The notes: generated by a model from the sequence alone, not told the origin. DNA of 64,000 nt from Lithospermum erythrorhizon (GCA_019722365.1 JADFUC010001346.1:1054001-1118000); one strand, 5' to 3'. Positions 37,206 to 49,957 are shown, counted from the first letter of the stretch. Translations and numbers: made by a program.

Positions 37206-38833
37206 ATCACTGTTCTTTTTGCACCCCACACAATTATTCATTCAATTCTCTCCAAATGATTCAATTGTCACTCAAACATACAAGTCTACATTCTATATAT
37301 CTTTCCATATCTATTTCTTAATGCATACATACATATTTAGCTAACATAGCAAAATAATAACTGATCGAAGCCGCAATATGTCATGTGAACGATATTAGGA
37401 AATGAGAGAAGACAATATATTATACGGATATGTGTATGGACTTTATATGTTAGAGCTTTGCATGTAATACACGTAGAACTGTAGAAGGATTCACTTAATT
37501 GCTTCTGAATTTGTGCTCATCTATCAATCTTCAAGTTCATACATACACCAAAGTTTATTGTAACTTGTAAGCACTTATTGTATACTATCGAGCATATGAC
37601 AATGTAAAATAAACAGATTAAATATTGATATGATTAATTAATACCTGAAATTGAATTTATCATCAAATCATCATCACTATAGTACTGCACCAAAAATTCT
37701 AAAATCAAATTAATTAACTCAGTTGGAAGATTAAGATCAAGAAAGAAAATACTCCGTACTAAATTAATTAATCCTAGCTGAATCTAAATCTTTATAATAA
37801 ATAAATAAAACCTCTCATTTCACTAATATATAACAAAGCTTCAAATAAACTAAGCTTCCATTTCCAATAATAATTCCACTATTCTTCATTTATTCCCCTC
37901 AAATTTAGTCGTCGTCAATCATCATCACATTAGATTGCTAAAATATTCCAAAATTGAATTATTTTAGGGTTTTTACCAAGAGTGTATTTGTTAGACCATA
38001 TACACGAGTGTGTCAAAACTTTTTCAACTACTTAATAAAATAGTTCGATAAAGATAACGGTATGCTATTGAATCTGCGATTAATTATTTGTTAAACACAT
38101 CAACATGTCAATTATAAATGACCCACATTAATGATTTAGTTTTGATTTTATTGACATTTGTAAAAAAGCTAATCAATGTATTTATCAGATTGTTAAATTT
38201 TTTAATCATATCCTAATTATTTCATAATAGCATAATTTTTTTATGAAAAAGAATAATCAAAATTAATTATTTTTTTACTTTATAAATAGAATTGTGCATT
38301 CATTTTTTCTACTTTATAAATGTAGCTTTTTTTTTCTTATATTTTTTATTATGTGCTTTAAGAGTTTCGATTATAATGTCATCAATTATATTGCATCAAG
38401 CTCAGATTTAATAATAAATTCGCTCTTTTGTTTATTGTACTGCATTTGTTGTTGTTATATTTTTAAAGTTTATAAATAGAGACATCATTTATTTCATTTG
38501 AAAAAATTATTATATTTTTCACATATTGCTGTGATGCGAAGAAAGGATCGGAGAAAAAGTAAAATATTTAATTAAGAATATGAGATTAAAAAATATCAAA
38601 ATTAATTAGATAAATTTCACTTTAGAAATATCAAAAATAAATTATTTAGTTAATTATTTTATTTAATTATAAATATTATTATTATATAATCATAAATAAT
38701 AATAATAAATAAAACGCCAAGATATAAATACGAGTTGAATGTCAATTTTATTAACAAAACTATCAGAAAGTCAGAAAAGTTTCGAATTGGGTCATTAGAC
38801 TATTACAAGAAGAAAGAGTAAGATGACAGTGAG
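37206..38833. other. AT-rich intergenic region, nothing recognised
   Basis: Short homopolymer-rich frames exist, for example 38294-38479, but none resembles a protein. The last bases before 38834 would be the 3' flank of the broken ZF-HD gene. Confidence 0.55.
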
Positions 38834-39250
38834 TCATTTGGAATCAAAATAAGACAATAATAAAAAATCATTGTAGATATTGTGCATCCAGAACTTTGAG
38901 CACGTGTCGTCTGACATTAGACTCAGCACAAAATTGTTGAACATCTGCCTCATCTTGCTTCTGAATTCTCCACCCAAGCTTCTCAGCAAATGCCAACATT
39001 TTGTCCTTTTGTTCTTGACTAAACTTTGACCTAAACCTCTTCTTGTCCCCACCACCTCCGCCGCTACTAGTACTTGGGTTGGACATACCCTCATCCTCCC
39101 TTGAAATTGATGGTAGAGCTAGTGGCCTTGGAGGAGGGGTGGTGACATTTAACTAACCACTTGGATGTTGATGAGACCTATTATAAGAGTGTAGGTTATT
39201 AATATCAACATCCTCCGTGACGAAATTAGGTAATTTATTATGTAGGGTGT
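38834..39250 (-). pseudogene. Relic homeodomain half of a ZF-HD gene (stop and frameshift)
   Basis: On the minus strand a frame reads through a proline-rich linker (PPPRPLALP, then [10 protein letters not shown]) into a ZF-HD homeodomain ([16 protein letters not shown], then [16 protein letters not shown] and RRHVLKV). Two lesions are visible. An in-frame TAG at 39153-39155 interrupts the linker, whose text continues in the same frame on both sides. At about 38891-38893 one extra base shifts the frame inside recognition helix 3. The WMHN residues expected after HVLKV are present, but one frame over. The gene's zinc-finger half lies at 39580-39951. Without splicing or recoding, no DNA-binding homeodomain can be made. 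Confidence 0.85.
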
Positions 39251-39579
39251 CAAATGAACAAATATTAGATAAGTAAATTCATGAAATTATAAGAAAGTTG
39301 TGACGAACAACATAATTTTTAATAAATGAATGATAGTTAATCAAATTTTTTAACATACAATAAAAAAATATCTTTTAAAAATTTAGAGGAACTGCTCCTC
39401 TTGCTTCTCCTAGATAGTTCCTCCATTATCACATGCCTCAAGGTTCCTTTCAATAGGCTCCCGTTTAAGCGGGATAAGTACGGGTAGTATAGTACGCACC
39501 TATAAGAGTAAGCAGCAGAAAAATGAGGAGCTGAATGAGGAGGGTGGTGAGTGGAGGAAGGTGGAAAGATATGGTGGTT

Positions 39580-39951
39580 CTAATAATGGAACCCTTCTCC
39601 TTTATTTTCCTTCAGGTGGAAATTCCGGTGGCAGTTACAGGAGGCGCATTTGAGTGCATCAAGTGTTCCTTCTTCACCAGCAGCCATGAATCCACAGCAA
39701 CCATCCAAAGCATGACCACCTATACCAACAGCATGATTCTTCAAACACTCTTTGTACTTCACCTCTGATGAATTAGCTAACCTGAGAACATCGAATTGGC
39801 CTAGATGTTAGAATTCTCAGTGACTTAGAGATCATGGTTTGATTCTTATCATGTAAGGGGCAGGGGAAAAAATCCCTAACCTTAAAGCTGTTGCCTCCAT
39901 CTGAGGATGCATCTCAATTATTTCCTCTTTATTATACTCATCAAGTTCCAT
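39580..39951 (-). CDS. ZF-HD dimerisation-domain protein, truncated to a mini-zinc-finger (MIF)-like form
   Basis: Two exons, 39881-39951 and 39580-39781, join in phase through a GT-AG intron and give 90 aa. The first 23 residues are acidic ([10 protein letters not shown]). The rest is a complete ZF-HD zinc-finger/dimerisation domain: [20 protein letters not shown], then [14 protein letters not shown], with all the cysteines and histidines I expect. The frame stops at TAG (39580-39582). Beyond it the same frame still reads His/Pro-rich linker text (FPPSSTHHPPHSAPHFSAA), as full-length ZF-HD proteins do before their homeodomain. The stop is therefore secondary. Established background: MIF proteins consist of this domain alone and act by capturing ZF-HD partners in unproductive dimers. 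Whether this truncated copy is expressed and does so is inference; it may simply be a pseudogene. Confidence 0.7.
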
Positions 39952-41649
39952 TTTGTTAGCTACCCTTTATTACAATTGAACTATATATAATAAATTTAAG
40001 CAAAAAAGTTATTAGATTCTTTATTTACTAAATCAAGAAAGAAAAATATGCATATAGGTGCAACCAAAGAAGGGAACAAATAGGTAGATCTAGTTAAGAA
40101 AATGATTATACATTTGTGTAGATAATAATTGAGAGAGGTGGAATTAATTAGTGATAGGTTAAGATGATGAGAGATGAAGATAAGAAGAAGAGAAGGTTGT
40201 GGACGTAAATTAACTTAGCTTGCAAAACAACGAATATTACCGCTAACAAATATATTTTTTTCAATTTATAAGTGATTATGCAACTTATAAGTAGTTTATA
40301 AATGAACAATTTATAATTGATATTAAAATAATGATATGTTTGACTAACGTAGCTTATAAACATTTAAGCCGTAAAATAAATTATGCTTATTACGCCATTT
40401 ATACCATTTTCTACATTTTAAAATATATGGTGATAATATAAGAAATTACTGGATCAAACCAACTTATAAGTCGTGAGCAAAAAGCGTAAAAGAATGGTAA
40501 TTTCTACTTTTTTTATTTTCAACTTATAAGTCAGTATCGAATTATTACCCAACACTTATTTTTACCCAAATCAACTTATAAATCGATTTTGACCAAAATA
40601 AGCTTTTAGTCAAACGCTCTTAGTTCATATGGTTTTCCTGCTTTATGTTGATGTCTTTGATTTATATTAAATTAATCTTAACTTTTTACTAATTTTAGGA
40701 AGGTAAATATGTCGGTCTGTTAGCGAGAGAGACCAAACACTGTTTTAGTGTTTTTGCTTCCTGAGAATGGGAGATTACTCAAGTGTTTAAGACACCATTT
40801 CTATTCTTTTTTTTTTTTTTTTTTTACCAGAGATGTGTACTTGGACGGAGCTGATATATAACGAGTTTGAGTCCGATTTTGGGTACTAATTACGAACTAA
40901 TTGTTTAATGACCTTTATTAAGAAGTAAAAAAAAATATTATTTTCTCAACAAAAATTAAAAGAACAGCGTGCCAGATATTCTTCATTGCTATGGGTAAGT
41001 TATAGTTTGCCTTAGAAGAAATCAAGTTTCCACCTGGTTTAAGACCTATCAAACTGCATATCCAAGTTATTAGTAATATATTCCCATTATTGCTTTGTGT
41101 GCATGCTAAACAAAGAGTTGAACATAAAGTAATCTAGTGGAATTTCACATAAGTAGTGTTGACTACTATATATTCCTAATTTATACGCTAGACATACAAT
41201 ACATGATTAACTGCAAAAAATTCATAATAACTCCAGATCATTTCAGTTGATACTGCAAAATGGAACTTGATGAGTATAATAAAGAGGAACCAATAACTCG
41301 GCAGAAAAACATAAAGTAATCTACTATATTTTCACTACTAATTGAGCGATACTGCAAATTTAATACAAAATCATTTTTCTTCGATAATTTGATGGAATAA
41401 ATAGATGAACCAATACAAATGAATGACAATTGTACTCGAGTAACTTGACACATTCTAACAAACACATACATATACCAATGGTTTGCAAAACCATCGTCTG
41501 CTGAAAAACAATCAGCCAATTTCGACAATCAAGTGTAGCACCAACACACCAGTGAAAATGTTTACGCTAGGTCCAGGAATATCAACATCCCACAAGTATA
41601 TTTATCTACAACAACCAGGAGTACCTCCGAATGAAAAATTAGACCTGCA
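39952..41649. other. Intergenic region between the ZF-HD remnant and the GRAM gene
   Basis: This should contain the ZF-HD promoter (first few hundred bases) and the GER5-like 3' UTR (about 41200-41649). It includes a MITE-like hairpin at about 40337-40615. No other gene is supported. Confidence 0.5.
40337..40615. mobile_element. MITE-like element rich in CTTATAAGT motifs
   Basis: The left end, ATGTTTGACTAACGTAGCTTA near 40337, pairs imperfectly with the reverse complement of the right end (GCGTTTGACTAAAAGCTTA, ending near 40615). CTTATAAGT and CAACTTATAA motifs recur inside. Such GTTTGACTAAAAGCTTA ends are common in plant MITEs. No clear target duplication was seen and the boundaries are approximate. 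Confidence 0.5.
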
Positions 41650-44600
41650 CTATGGTTGAGCCGGCTGCAAGGCACCTTGTAGACTTTTAACTGCATCCTC
41701 ATAATATACGAAACCCATAAACCAAAATTCATGATTATCAACTGAAATGATCTGGATATATTTTTCTGCCGAGTTGACTTTGCTAATAGAAGTATTAACT
41801 GCTCTCAGTTGATGCAACGGGAGAACAACCTGCATTCAGTTTTAAAAAATTAAAAATTAGAATCAACCCAGAAGCTATCTGTCCATACATGCCTGGGGAA
41901 GAAAAAAATTGAGACGCCATTGTCAGAGAATTAGACGGGATTTGTACCACTCCCATGATGATGGCTAGACTAAAGAATGTCTGTTATATTTATTTATACA
42001 ATTTTTAGCTGTGGACGTTTAAAAAGAAAAGAAATAAACAACTCGCTGTTCGAGTGGTTGAGGGTAAAGACCCACTTCAGGGTCAATTACAAGCAGACTC
42101 GTTTTCTTTTCATTCTTACCTTTTATAAGAGAAGCTATTATGTGAAAAGGCATCTTGTGTCAAGTACAAGTGGCCTGTGGCCATGGACAAGGTCTCAATA
42201 CACTGAACTAATATAGCCAATGACGATAACTATAAGAAGAAGCTAATGATTCATGTCTATTTTCGGGAGAGAAGCAAACCTTATAATAACTCCATTGTGT
42301 CTCCTCACCAACTTTGTACGACAGAGGATTATCACTACCAAATGCAAGCTTTGCAGTTGATAGATATAAAATTCCCATGACAGGACCAGCAGAAGTAGAT
42401 AGGTAGCAGGCATAAGATTTCAACAAATTCTCCTCAGGGACAGTCTCGAAAGTCTGACGAAATATTTTCTCATATCCACCTTCAGCCAAAACCTTAGTTC
42501 CCTGAGCAATTCTCCCAACAGCAGCATCAGCCAAACTGGGATTTGTTTTCACTGATTCAAAAGAAAAATGATGTTATTACAATGCAAAAACATACAACTA
42601 CGACACATTACATGAAGACCGGATATCTTGCAAACAGGAACACTGCTTGATTGTGATTCATCTGATTTTGATCCCCACAAGTTAGGATTGGATAATTCTG
42701 ATGCTGAAACATCACATATCCGAAGATCATTCAGTCCTAATAGATTGTCTTCCGAGAACAGCATATTCAAAGTGAGCACCTATTCTCTAGGAGGTGATCT
42801 GTTTGGAATCTTAATGTTCAAGGGAAAAGAACAGAGACGAACAGTAGCCTAACTTAATATTAGTCCTTTGACTCCTTTCAGATCCTCAAATGTAATATTT
42901 AGCCAGCTAAGATAGGAAAACCGGTAGGTTTAACACTATTTTGAGGTGCATAACGTTAAATTCCCCCATCCTCTTTACAGATTCATTTTTGTGGCTCTTG
43001 GAGCTAACAATGACATGAACAAAAAGAAATAGAAAATCAAACAGTAGATTTGTCATTCATATGCTGGCCCAAATGCATGTTAAATTAAAATCTACCAGCT
43101 ACACAATACCATTATTTCAGATTAAAGTGATACACTAGATCATAACTTATACAAAGCGGCACCTGCCAATCTGCCATATACTAAATCTCCTAGTGCAAGT
43201 GAAGGGTTAAAAATATCAGTTTTTTTAAAATAAATAAATCAGTTCATGACTCACAATCTAATTACATTGAAATACATACACATATAGGCAACATATCAAA
43301 GTAACATTGAATTAATGTAAAATAACTTGAACAAGAATATACTCACAGTGCTGCCACATATTCCCAGCAAGATCCTCAGCCTTCTTGGTTGCCTCCGCCG
43401 CCTTCTTCCCCCATTTCCCCAACACATCCTTCATCGTGTCCATTTTCTCTACCAAACACACATCAAACCACAACAATTCAGAATCAATCACCAACCAATA
43501 TACTCCCTCTATTTCAAAAAGAATACTACTTTCGAATTTTAATGCTTGATTTCATAATTTTGAGCTCAAAGTTATTATTTCAATGGACGGAATATAATTT
43601 CAATATTCTAATCAAAGTTACGTGTGTCAAGTAAGTGCACAAAGTTTGTTCATTTTGACCATAAAAACAAACTAAGCGGACGAAAATTGTGGCATAACGT
43701 GAAATAGATTACAGGAAGCGGCGTTATTATTAAATACTTATTTAGGATTGGCGGTCTGAATCTGACTTAAGCGATAAAATAAAAATAAATAGTCTGGAAA
43801 TTAAAAATAACAAGGATATTAACTTGAGTTCGGTGTTAATATATGCTCGGTGAAGAATTTTAGCATGATATTGAGATATTACAAAATAAAATTATCTTAT
43901 AAGACATCTATTCGACTCCAAACTAGTAAGCGAGTCTAGGCTCACTTGATCGGTGTTTTTAATGAAAAACTCTGCAGCCACCGTAATGTAGTGTTACAAG
44001 CAGTTAGTACGTTAGTTAAGAAGTTTTAGAGAATGCCTCTTGTATTGGCCTGTGAAATATAACTACCAGTTCTTTTGCTTTCTATTTCTTAAAATAGAAA
44101 TTATTATGTATGGAGTGGTGAAAATTAGTCTAGCAGTGGCAACATATATGTATAGGCATTAAGTTCGGTATTGATAACTAAAAGCTGACCTGTTTAATTT
44201 CAAAAACGCTTTCACTTAAGGATTCAGTAGAGTTAAATCGAAACTTTTGTCATATGTACAATAACTTGATCTCTACGAAAATATATTTTATAGAACGAAA
44301 ATATCTCTTCCAAGAAATCAGCAAAAATCCCGAAAATATTTAGCGGCGTCGCGCATCGACTATTTTTGACGATTATGACTTCCGACAATTCTTCTACTGT
44401 CTAACAACCAAAAATATCATGCAAAGCAACGAGGGTCTATTGATTTGCATCAAAAAACATAAATAGATACAACGAATCAAACTAAAGGAAATTATTTCAA
44501 CGTATTTTACTATTAACATGTTAATTTTGATTCAAATGAAAGTTAGTGTCAATTAATTGTACAAAGTTTGTTCATTTTGACCATCAAAAAAACAAACTAC

Positions 44601-45174
44601 GGAATCTTTTAGAATTTGCATCGAAACATAAATAAATACAACAAAACTACAAATATCATCAAAAGGGTATACTTACCTTTCATCGCATGATAAGTTCGAT
44701 TCAAATCAAAGTTATTTATGTGTGTACAAAGTTCATTCATTTTGATCATTGAAAAAACAAAGCGAACAATCTTTTTTGATTACATCTAAACATAAATAAA
44801 TAAAACAAAACAAGAAATATCCTGAAAAGGGTATTCTGACCTTTCATGGAAGAGGCATGTCCGGGAGCAGGAGAAGGTGATACATAGGGATTGGACTCCG
44901 GCGGCATGGTGGTGGCGGTGGGTTCTGGACCACCCTGAGATGGCGGTGGAGGTGGTGGTGAATGAGAATCCCTTGATTGTTGTTGTGGTGGTGGTAGTGG
45001 TGGGTTATCTGGCTCGGGTCCCACAGGGACAGATGTCCACGTGTCGGCGGCGGATGGAGGAGGAGGAGGTGGTGGTGCAACATCTTCTGGATCCAGCTTT
45101 GGGTATGGTGCATAATCTACAGATTGGGTTTGGGTTTGGGCCGGGTTTGGATTCGGGTTCGGGTTTGGATTCAT
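41650..45174 (-). CDS. GER5: GRAM-domain GEM-like protein (GER5-like, ABA-responsive family)
   Basis: Exons are 44841-45174, 43347-43448, 42280-42551 and 41650-41829. All junctions are GT-AG and in phase, giving 295 aa. Residues 1-111 are Pro-rich, with the family's [17 protein letters not shown] and [14 protein letters not shown] segments. Exon 2 gives an amphipathic helix ([20 protein letters not shown]). Exons 3 and 4 carry the GRAM domain from about residue 173 ([32 protein letters not shown]) and the [17 protein letters not shown] and [19 protein letters not shown] segments. GRAM domains are PH-like lipid-binding folds. Arabidopsis GER5 is an ABA- and stress-regulated member of the GEM/FIP1 group linked to reproductive development and germination. 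The match to GER5 by recall is strong along the whole length. Confidence 0.93.
43502..43680. repeat. Stowaway-like terminus and array-related fragment in intron 1 of the GRAM gene
   Basis: TACTCCCTCTATTTCAAAAAG at 43501 has the TA-CTCCCTC start typical of Stowaway MITEs, but no matching other end follows. The later part (about 43627-43680, ACAAAGTTTGTTCATTTTGACCA) is homologous to the ~165-bp array near 44456-44850. A second lone CTCCCTCCGTTTCAAA terminus occurs near 58269. Confidence 0.45.
44456..44850. repeat. About 165-bp tandem array at the 5' end of intron 1, including a copied splice donor
   Basis: Anchor AACATAAATA occurs at 44456, 44625 and 44789, offsets of 169 and 164 bp. The units share TTGATTCAAAT-like text and ACAAAGTT(T/C)(G/A)TTCATTTTGA. 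The exon 1 boundary at 44841 (GAAAG|GTCAGA on the minus strand) lies in one unit. The neighbouring unit has the equivalent site at 44677 (GAAAG|GTAAGT). Confidence 0.85.
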
Positions 45175-46253
45175 GGTGAAGACTGAAGAGACAAGGAAGA
45201 GGTTGTTTTTTGAGTTGTTTTGTTGTCTGAAGAAATGAATATTACGGAGTATTTGGAGTGTGATTTGGTGGGTAATAAAGTACGTGCATTACGTGGGTTG
45301 GTTGAATTATTGCAGAAGTGTTGAATTAGCAGAAACGTATCTATACCAAAAGCTTTTGGATTAATTTGAGCTTTGCATTATTAAATATTCATTTCTCTTT
45401 CTCTGTTAAGCTGAATATACAAATCTATCGATAGAGTGTCATACGTATTTAAGTTTAGTATATTATGTCTTGCTGTAGTTATATAATTTATTTATTTCTT
45501 TATTATGTGGCCAAATATTTGAATTATCAATTGTATATGTCGGGTTTGATATTACGTATTAATGATTGAGTTATTTATCATGTTGATGACACGAATAAGC
45601 GCAATCTTTCTTAAAGATAAATTATAAGCTTATAAAACTTAGGAGAGTTACGAATATTCATTCTCATGGAAGAAATACTCTAAGTGCTGAAAACTTCGTA
45701 GAGAGTTCTCAATTGCTAGAAAATAAGCCTACAAATGGATTTGGAAAGAAATACCTTGTGATGGTACTTGGCTCGCTTATGTGAGTCGCTTGAACTTTGA
45801 ATATATATGAAGCGTGATAAAAATGTTCCATCTCAAGCAAATGAGATTCATAGGACATAACTAGTATCTCGTTTGAAGATATGAACTTGGTCTAGTCACA
45901 AATTCTAATGTATTGCTATTTGATACGTGATTACGTAATCGTGCAATATTGACAAGCGCTTGTAGCGTTATTTGGATTCCTAACTTGAATAATCTAAGCG
46001 GTAGATGCAAATCGAGGGAGGTATGATATAGAATGATGATGCAAATCGAGGAGATACGATATGCATTACTATTTTCCTTAAATCGAGGTTTACAGTAAAG
46101 TGGGTTTTTAGCGATAAGGTTTTAATGAAGCAGCATTATAAGCGTATGTTGAGAGTAATCTTATTTCTTTTTTAAACATTTAGGTTTTTCAGGAAAGAGT
46201 TTTTTCCTAGTAAGGTTTTAATGAGACATGTTATGATTGAACATCAAGGGGAG
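45175..46253. other. GRAM-gene promoter side grading into a decayed copia-like interior
   Basis: The first few hundred bases upstream of the GRAM start codon should be its promoter. From roughly 45600 to 46253 the plus strand has phrases typical of the 3' end of Ty1/copia interiors, such as repeated TAGTAAGGTTTTAATGA-like text, leading to a polypurine stretch (AAGGGGAG). No reverse transcriptase or RNase H frame remains readable. Confidence 0.4.
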
Positions 46254-46437
46254 TGTTATGAATAGTTATCACAGTGAGTGGATGCTCGATCGACAGCTAG
46301 ATTATAGGGAAAGAGGATTACTTATCGATTATCGGCTTGTGAAGCGCATAAATAGGCCTTTTTATGTATGTATACGTGAATAAAATCTATCTTATATACC
46401 GTTCTCACCTGCTTTCTTTATAGTTATATTTATAACA
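46254..46437 (+). mobile_element. Ty1/copia-type 3' LTR remnant
   Basis: A purine tract CAAGGGGAG (46244-46252) is followed at once by TGTTATGAA. The region ends TATAACA at 46437, so the termini are TGTTAT...ATAACA, a perfect 6-bp inverted pair. This is the PPT-LTR arrangement of copia elements. No second LTR was found nearby, so it is a fragment. An AATAAA at 46379 could be its polyadenylation signal. Confidence 0.6.
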
Positions 46438-48707
46438 TTTATCAATATGATGCAATTTTAGTAAATATTAGTAGATTGATCATTAGAGTTGGTCGAAATT
46501 GATCGAGGGGTTTGGCCAAGTAAATATTTGGAGGTGATCGATGTTGGAAGCGTTGGCCAGGTCAGCGTAAAAATTCGTAAATGTATCGAGATACGTTTGT
46601 ATTCATACCTGATTACATTTATAATCTACATGCAAATATATAATTTCCCAACTTTAGAGTATATTTGTAATTATTTTTCTTTCATAAATTTCGTATTTAG
46701 AATATATTTGTACATGCGTGTATTAAAAAATCAAAGAAAAAAGTTAACACCGTAAATGTTAGCACCATGGAAGCGCCCGTGCGAATTGCCGACTATATAA
46801 TGCTCATGATCCAAAAATATTGTTTTAAATCGGTACCAAACATTTGGAAATCAATGAGAGTGAGACCAGCTGTGCAGATTCTGCTGACGATTGTGTGCTT
46901 GATTCGTTCTGCAGGTTGGGTTAAATGTGATTGTCGAGCTTAGTGTTGACTTAGTAATTGTATATTACTAGTGTGGGTTCTACGTGATAATTTAAGGGGG
47001 TTATGAGCGATTCTTCAGATCTTACTCATTAATCGTTATAATAGTAATTGGTCAATTATTATTATTATAGCTTACTATTATCGGCTAGAAGATCGCGCCA
47101 CATCTGATGAATTGAGTTATATTTCATGTAAATTAAAGAAACTATATAATTGAAAATATGGCTCTTAATTAAAGGTTACACATTTTATGTAAATGTCTGA
47201 TTGAACAAATAGAATCAATTAAATAGTTATTTAATTGGTTCGAGAGTAATTTTAGTATTTATCGATAACTTGAAAGATGTTGATATTGACTACATTACTA
47301 TTTAATTAACCCAATTAAATAAGTTCAAAACATTCATGGCTAATTAATTAATGCTTGCTTGAACTAATAAAGTTAACGAGTCATTATCTTGGGTCTTAAC
47401 TTTATCGGGTTTGTTTTAACTATTATCTCATGGCTTTAGGAGTTTTTCATCGTAAGTTTTTGTAAAAACTTTTTCACCCAAAACCCTAGTAGCCCACCCC
47501 CGTTGGCGAGAAATTCTCCCAAGAATTTTGGGGTTTTGGTTTGTTTATTTGTTTCTTAGCATAGATTAGTTCTTGATTGACCCCTCACGGTGTGGACTAA
47601 CTAGAGATATCATACGATTGATATTACAACTTAGTGAAGGGAAGTCAAATTCACGTTGTGAATTTGAAAGCGTGTGGATTTGGTGGAATTCTCCATTTGC
47701 TGTGAATCCTACTGTTCATATAATTAATTATATGTTTTTATATTGAATAATGTGGTATGCACTTTAAAGATCCACGGAACTATGGTTTTGTATTTATCTC
47801 TATATCCATAGTAATTTTCTTCGATAAGAATTGACCGTAGTTAGCTAATTATTAAATTTATCTAATAAATATAAAATTAATATAGTTATATTCTTCTTTA
47901 AAAATAGTTTCACTGAATTTTTAATATTTGAAATTACATTTATGAGTAATTGATTGAAGTTCATCTCGTTTAAGCAATCATTTGGATTGGAGGAGTATGA
48001 GTTATGACTTCTGATGTCATCTCGGTCTCGAAAGGATAGTTTCAAACAAACTATTTGGGACCAGGACTCATGATAAGTTCCATTCAAATCAAAGTTGTGG
48101 CATGTATCCAATTGATTAGACCACATTCAGAACAGTGGGCCGGGACTATTATTTTAGAGACGGATAAGGTGTTTTCTATTCAAGTAAACTTAGATTTTAT
48201 TCAGAGTAGGGACTATCGTTTAGGAGCTAGATGTAGTGCATGCGCAAATCGTTTAGACCTCATTCGGGTTAATTTGAATGGGCCCGGTCATCTTAGAGAC
48301 GGATGAGAGGTCCATGTTCTACCAATGTTTAGAACTTCATTCAAGTGGGACTATAATTTTGGATTGGATATGGTGGATCTTTGCAAGTCGTTTAAACTCA
48401 TTCAAATTAAGGCTGTCATTTAGGACAAATAAAGCCGTTCGGGGACGCGCATGCGTTATTGAAACTTCTGTTTTGGTCATACGTTATTATGGGACCTTTC
48501 AATTTATTGTCTTCGCTATCCAGCTGATTAACATTTAGTTAATGATAAGAAGCGTGTGTTGCGACCATGTAAGTCCGACGCTCCGACATGAAATATGTCC
48601 AGATCGGGTGGGACACAGTGCGTCTTCAGGAGCTACTTAGATCTTGTTTTGAATTGGGTACTCGTTTTTGGAGGCCGAACCGTGGACTTATATAGATAAT
48701 AAGTAAG
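46438..48707. other. Gene-free region with decayed repeats
   Basis: No supported gene. About 48060-48440 shows weak internal repetition of phrases like TTTAGACC(T/A)CATTC and TTAGAGACGGAT. A segment near 48069 (CATGATAAGTTCCATTCAAA) nearly matches part of the 44456-44850 array, which suggests a shared dispersed repeat. The stretch near 47480-47700 looks like retroelement leader, but this cannot be shown. Confidence 0.4.
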
Positions 48708-49352
48708 GGAAAATAGCACCTATTTGACATTTTTTTAATTCTCTTTTATCCACTTTTAAATTATTTGATTAAATGGCAGCTTACGTAGATTGTCTAAAAT
48801 ACATGACTAAAATCTAACACCATACTGTCTTATTTGACCCTTTGACCACTTGCAATTCATAAAATCGAACAGCGCCCTCCAAAATCGGAACCCATTTACC
48901 ATCGTAGTCAGCTAACCGAGAGTACAAAATCTGGAATCATATATGATGATTTATTAAGATTAAGCGAGAAACAAAACATCAAATACAAAGTTCAAAACAT
49001 TCAACCTTTTCTCATAACGATTTTCCAAACATTGATCAAATGACGTCTTATCTCACTTAAACTTCTCGATATGAGAAATCTTCCTTTTGAAAAATATAGT
49101 CTAGTTTTAGATTGGGGGTGGGGAGGAGGTGGAATTAGGGGTGGGTAGGGGAGGGTAGCGGGTAGAATTTGGGGAGGGATAGGGGTAGGTGGGTGGGATA
49201 GGGGTAGGGTGGGAATGGGGAAGAAATATTAAGATGTTAGATTTTAATTGGGAATATTTTAAGTAATTGACGAGAAGGGGTGTTATTTCACGTAAATGAT
49301 TTAAGGTGAGCGTTATAAATTAAAAAAATTGGTCATAGGGTTGCTATTTTCC
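48708..49352. mobile_element. MITE-like element A (GGAAAATAGCA termini)
   Basis: The left end GGAAAATAGCACC and the reverse complement of the right end (GGAAAATAGCAACC) share 11 perfect terminal bases and continue imperfectly into poly-T. The interior has a G-rich run (about 49110-49240). A related copy with the same orientation lies at 49958-50490. No target duplication was identified. Confidence 0.65.
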
Positions 49353-49957
49353 AATTTTCTCTTTTGTCTGACTTTTCAGCTACATGCTTACGTATATAAA
49401 ATGAATATACTACTTAGAATTCAACATATATCTTTCTCTTCATTCAGCAAAAATTATTAGATTTTAATTTTTATTATCTTCTTGAATTTTAATTGTAAAT
49501 ATTTTGTTTGTGTATAATAATTGATGAAAATTATATTAATAGAAAATACATTTTAAACTTTCCATTAATATATTTTTTATAAAATATTATACAACACAAA
49601 AAAATATATTTAAGATCAAAGTTTGAAAGTTATAATTATAGAAAAAAAGTGAACAATCTTTATAGGATAAAGGGATTAATACATATATGACTTTAATTTC
49701 TAAACTATCATCGTATCCATATTTCAATGAATTTAAGAACTTATCTATAATACTTATCTAATTATATATAATAAACTCAGATTTGATAAGCCCTCTCTTA
49801 ATAATTGTTCAACTTGTTTAGTATTGTAGTTTATTGGGCCCGAATCTATTTTAAAGATAAAAATGTACAAGATATCATATATATCTTTTTGTAGCATTCG
49901 TGACTTGAAAAAAGTCTTGCAATCTCTTTGAAGTGTGAACAATTGCTATACGGGTTT

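Noticed and set aside
42035..42110. tRNA-like phrase (GAGTGGTTGAGGGTAAAGAC) in a GRAM-gene intron
   Set aside because: It resembles SINE heads but has no B box, tail or target duplication that I can see.
44877..45179. Val-rich 100-aa plus-strand frame
   Set aside because: It is the antisense of the Pro-rich first exon of the GRAM gene.
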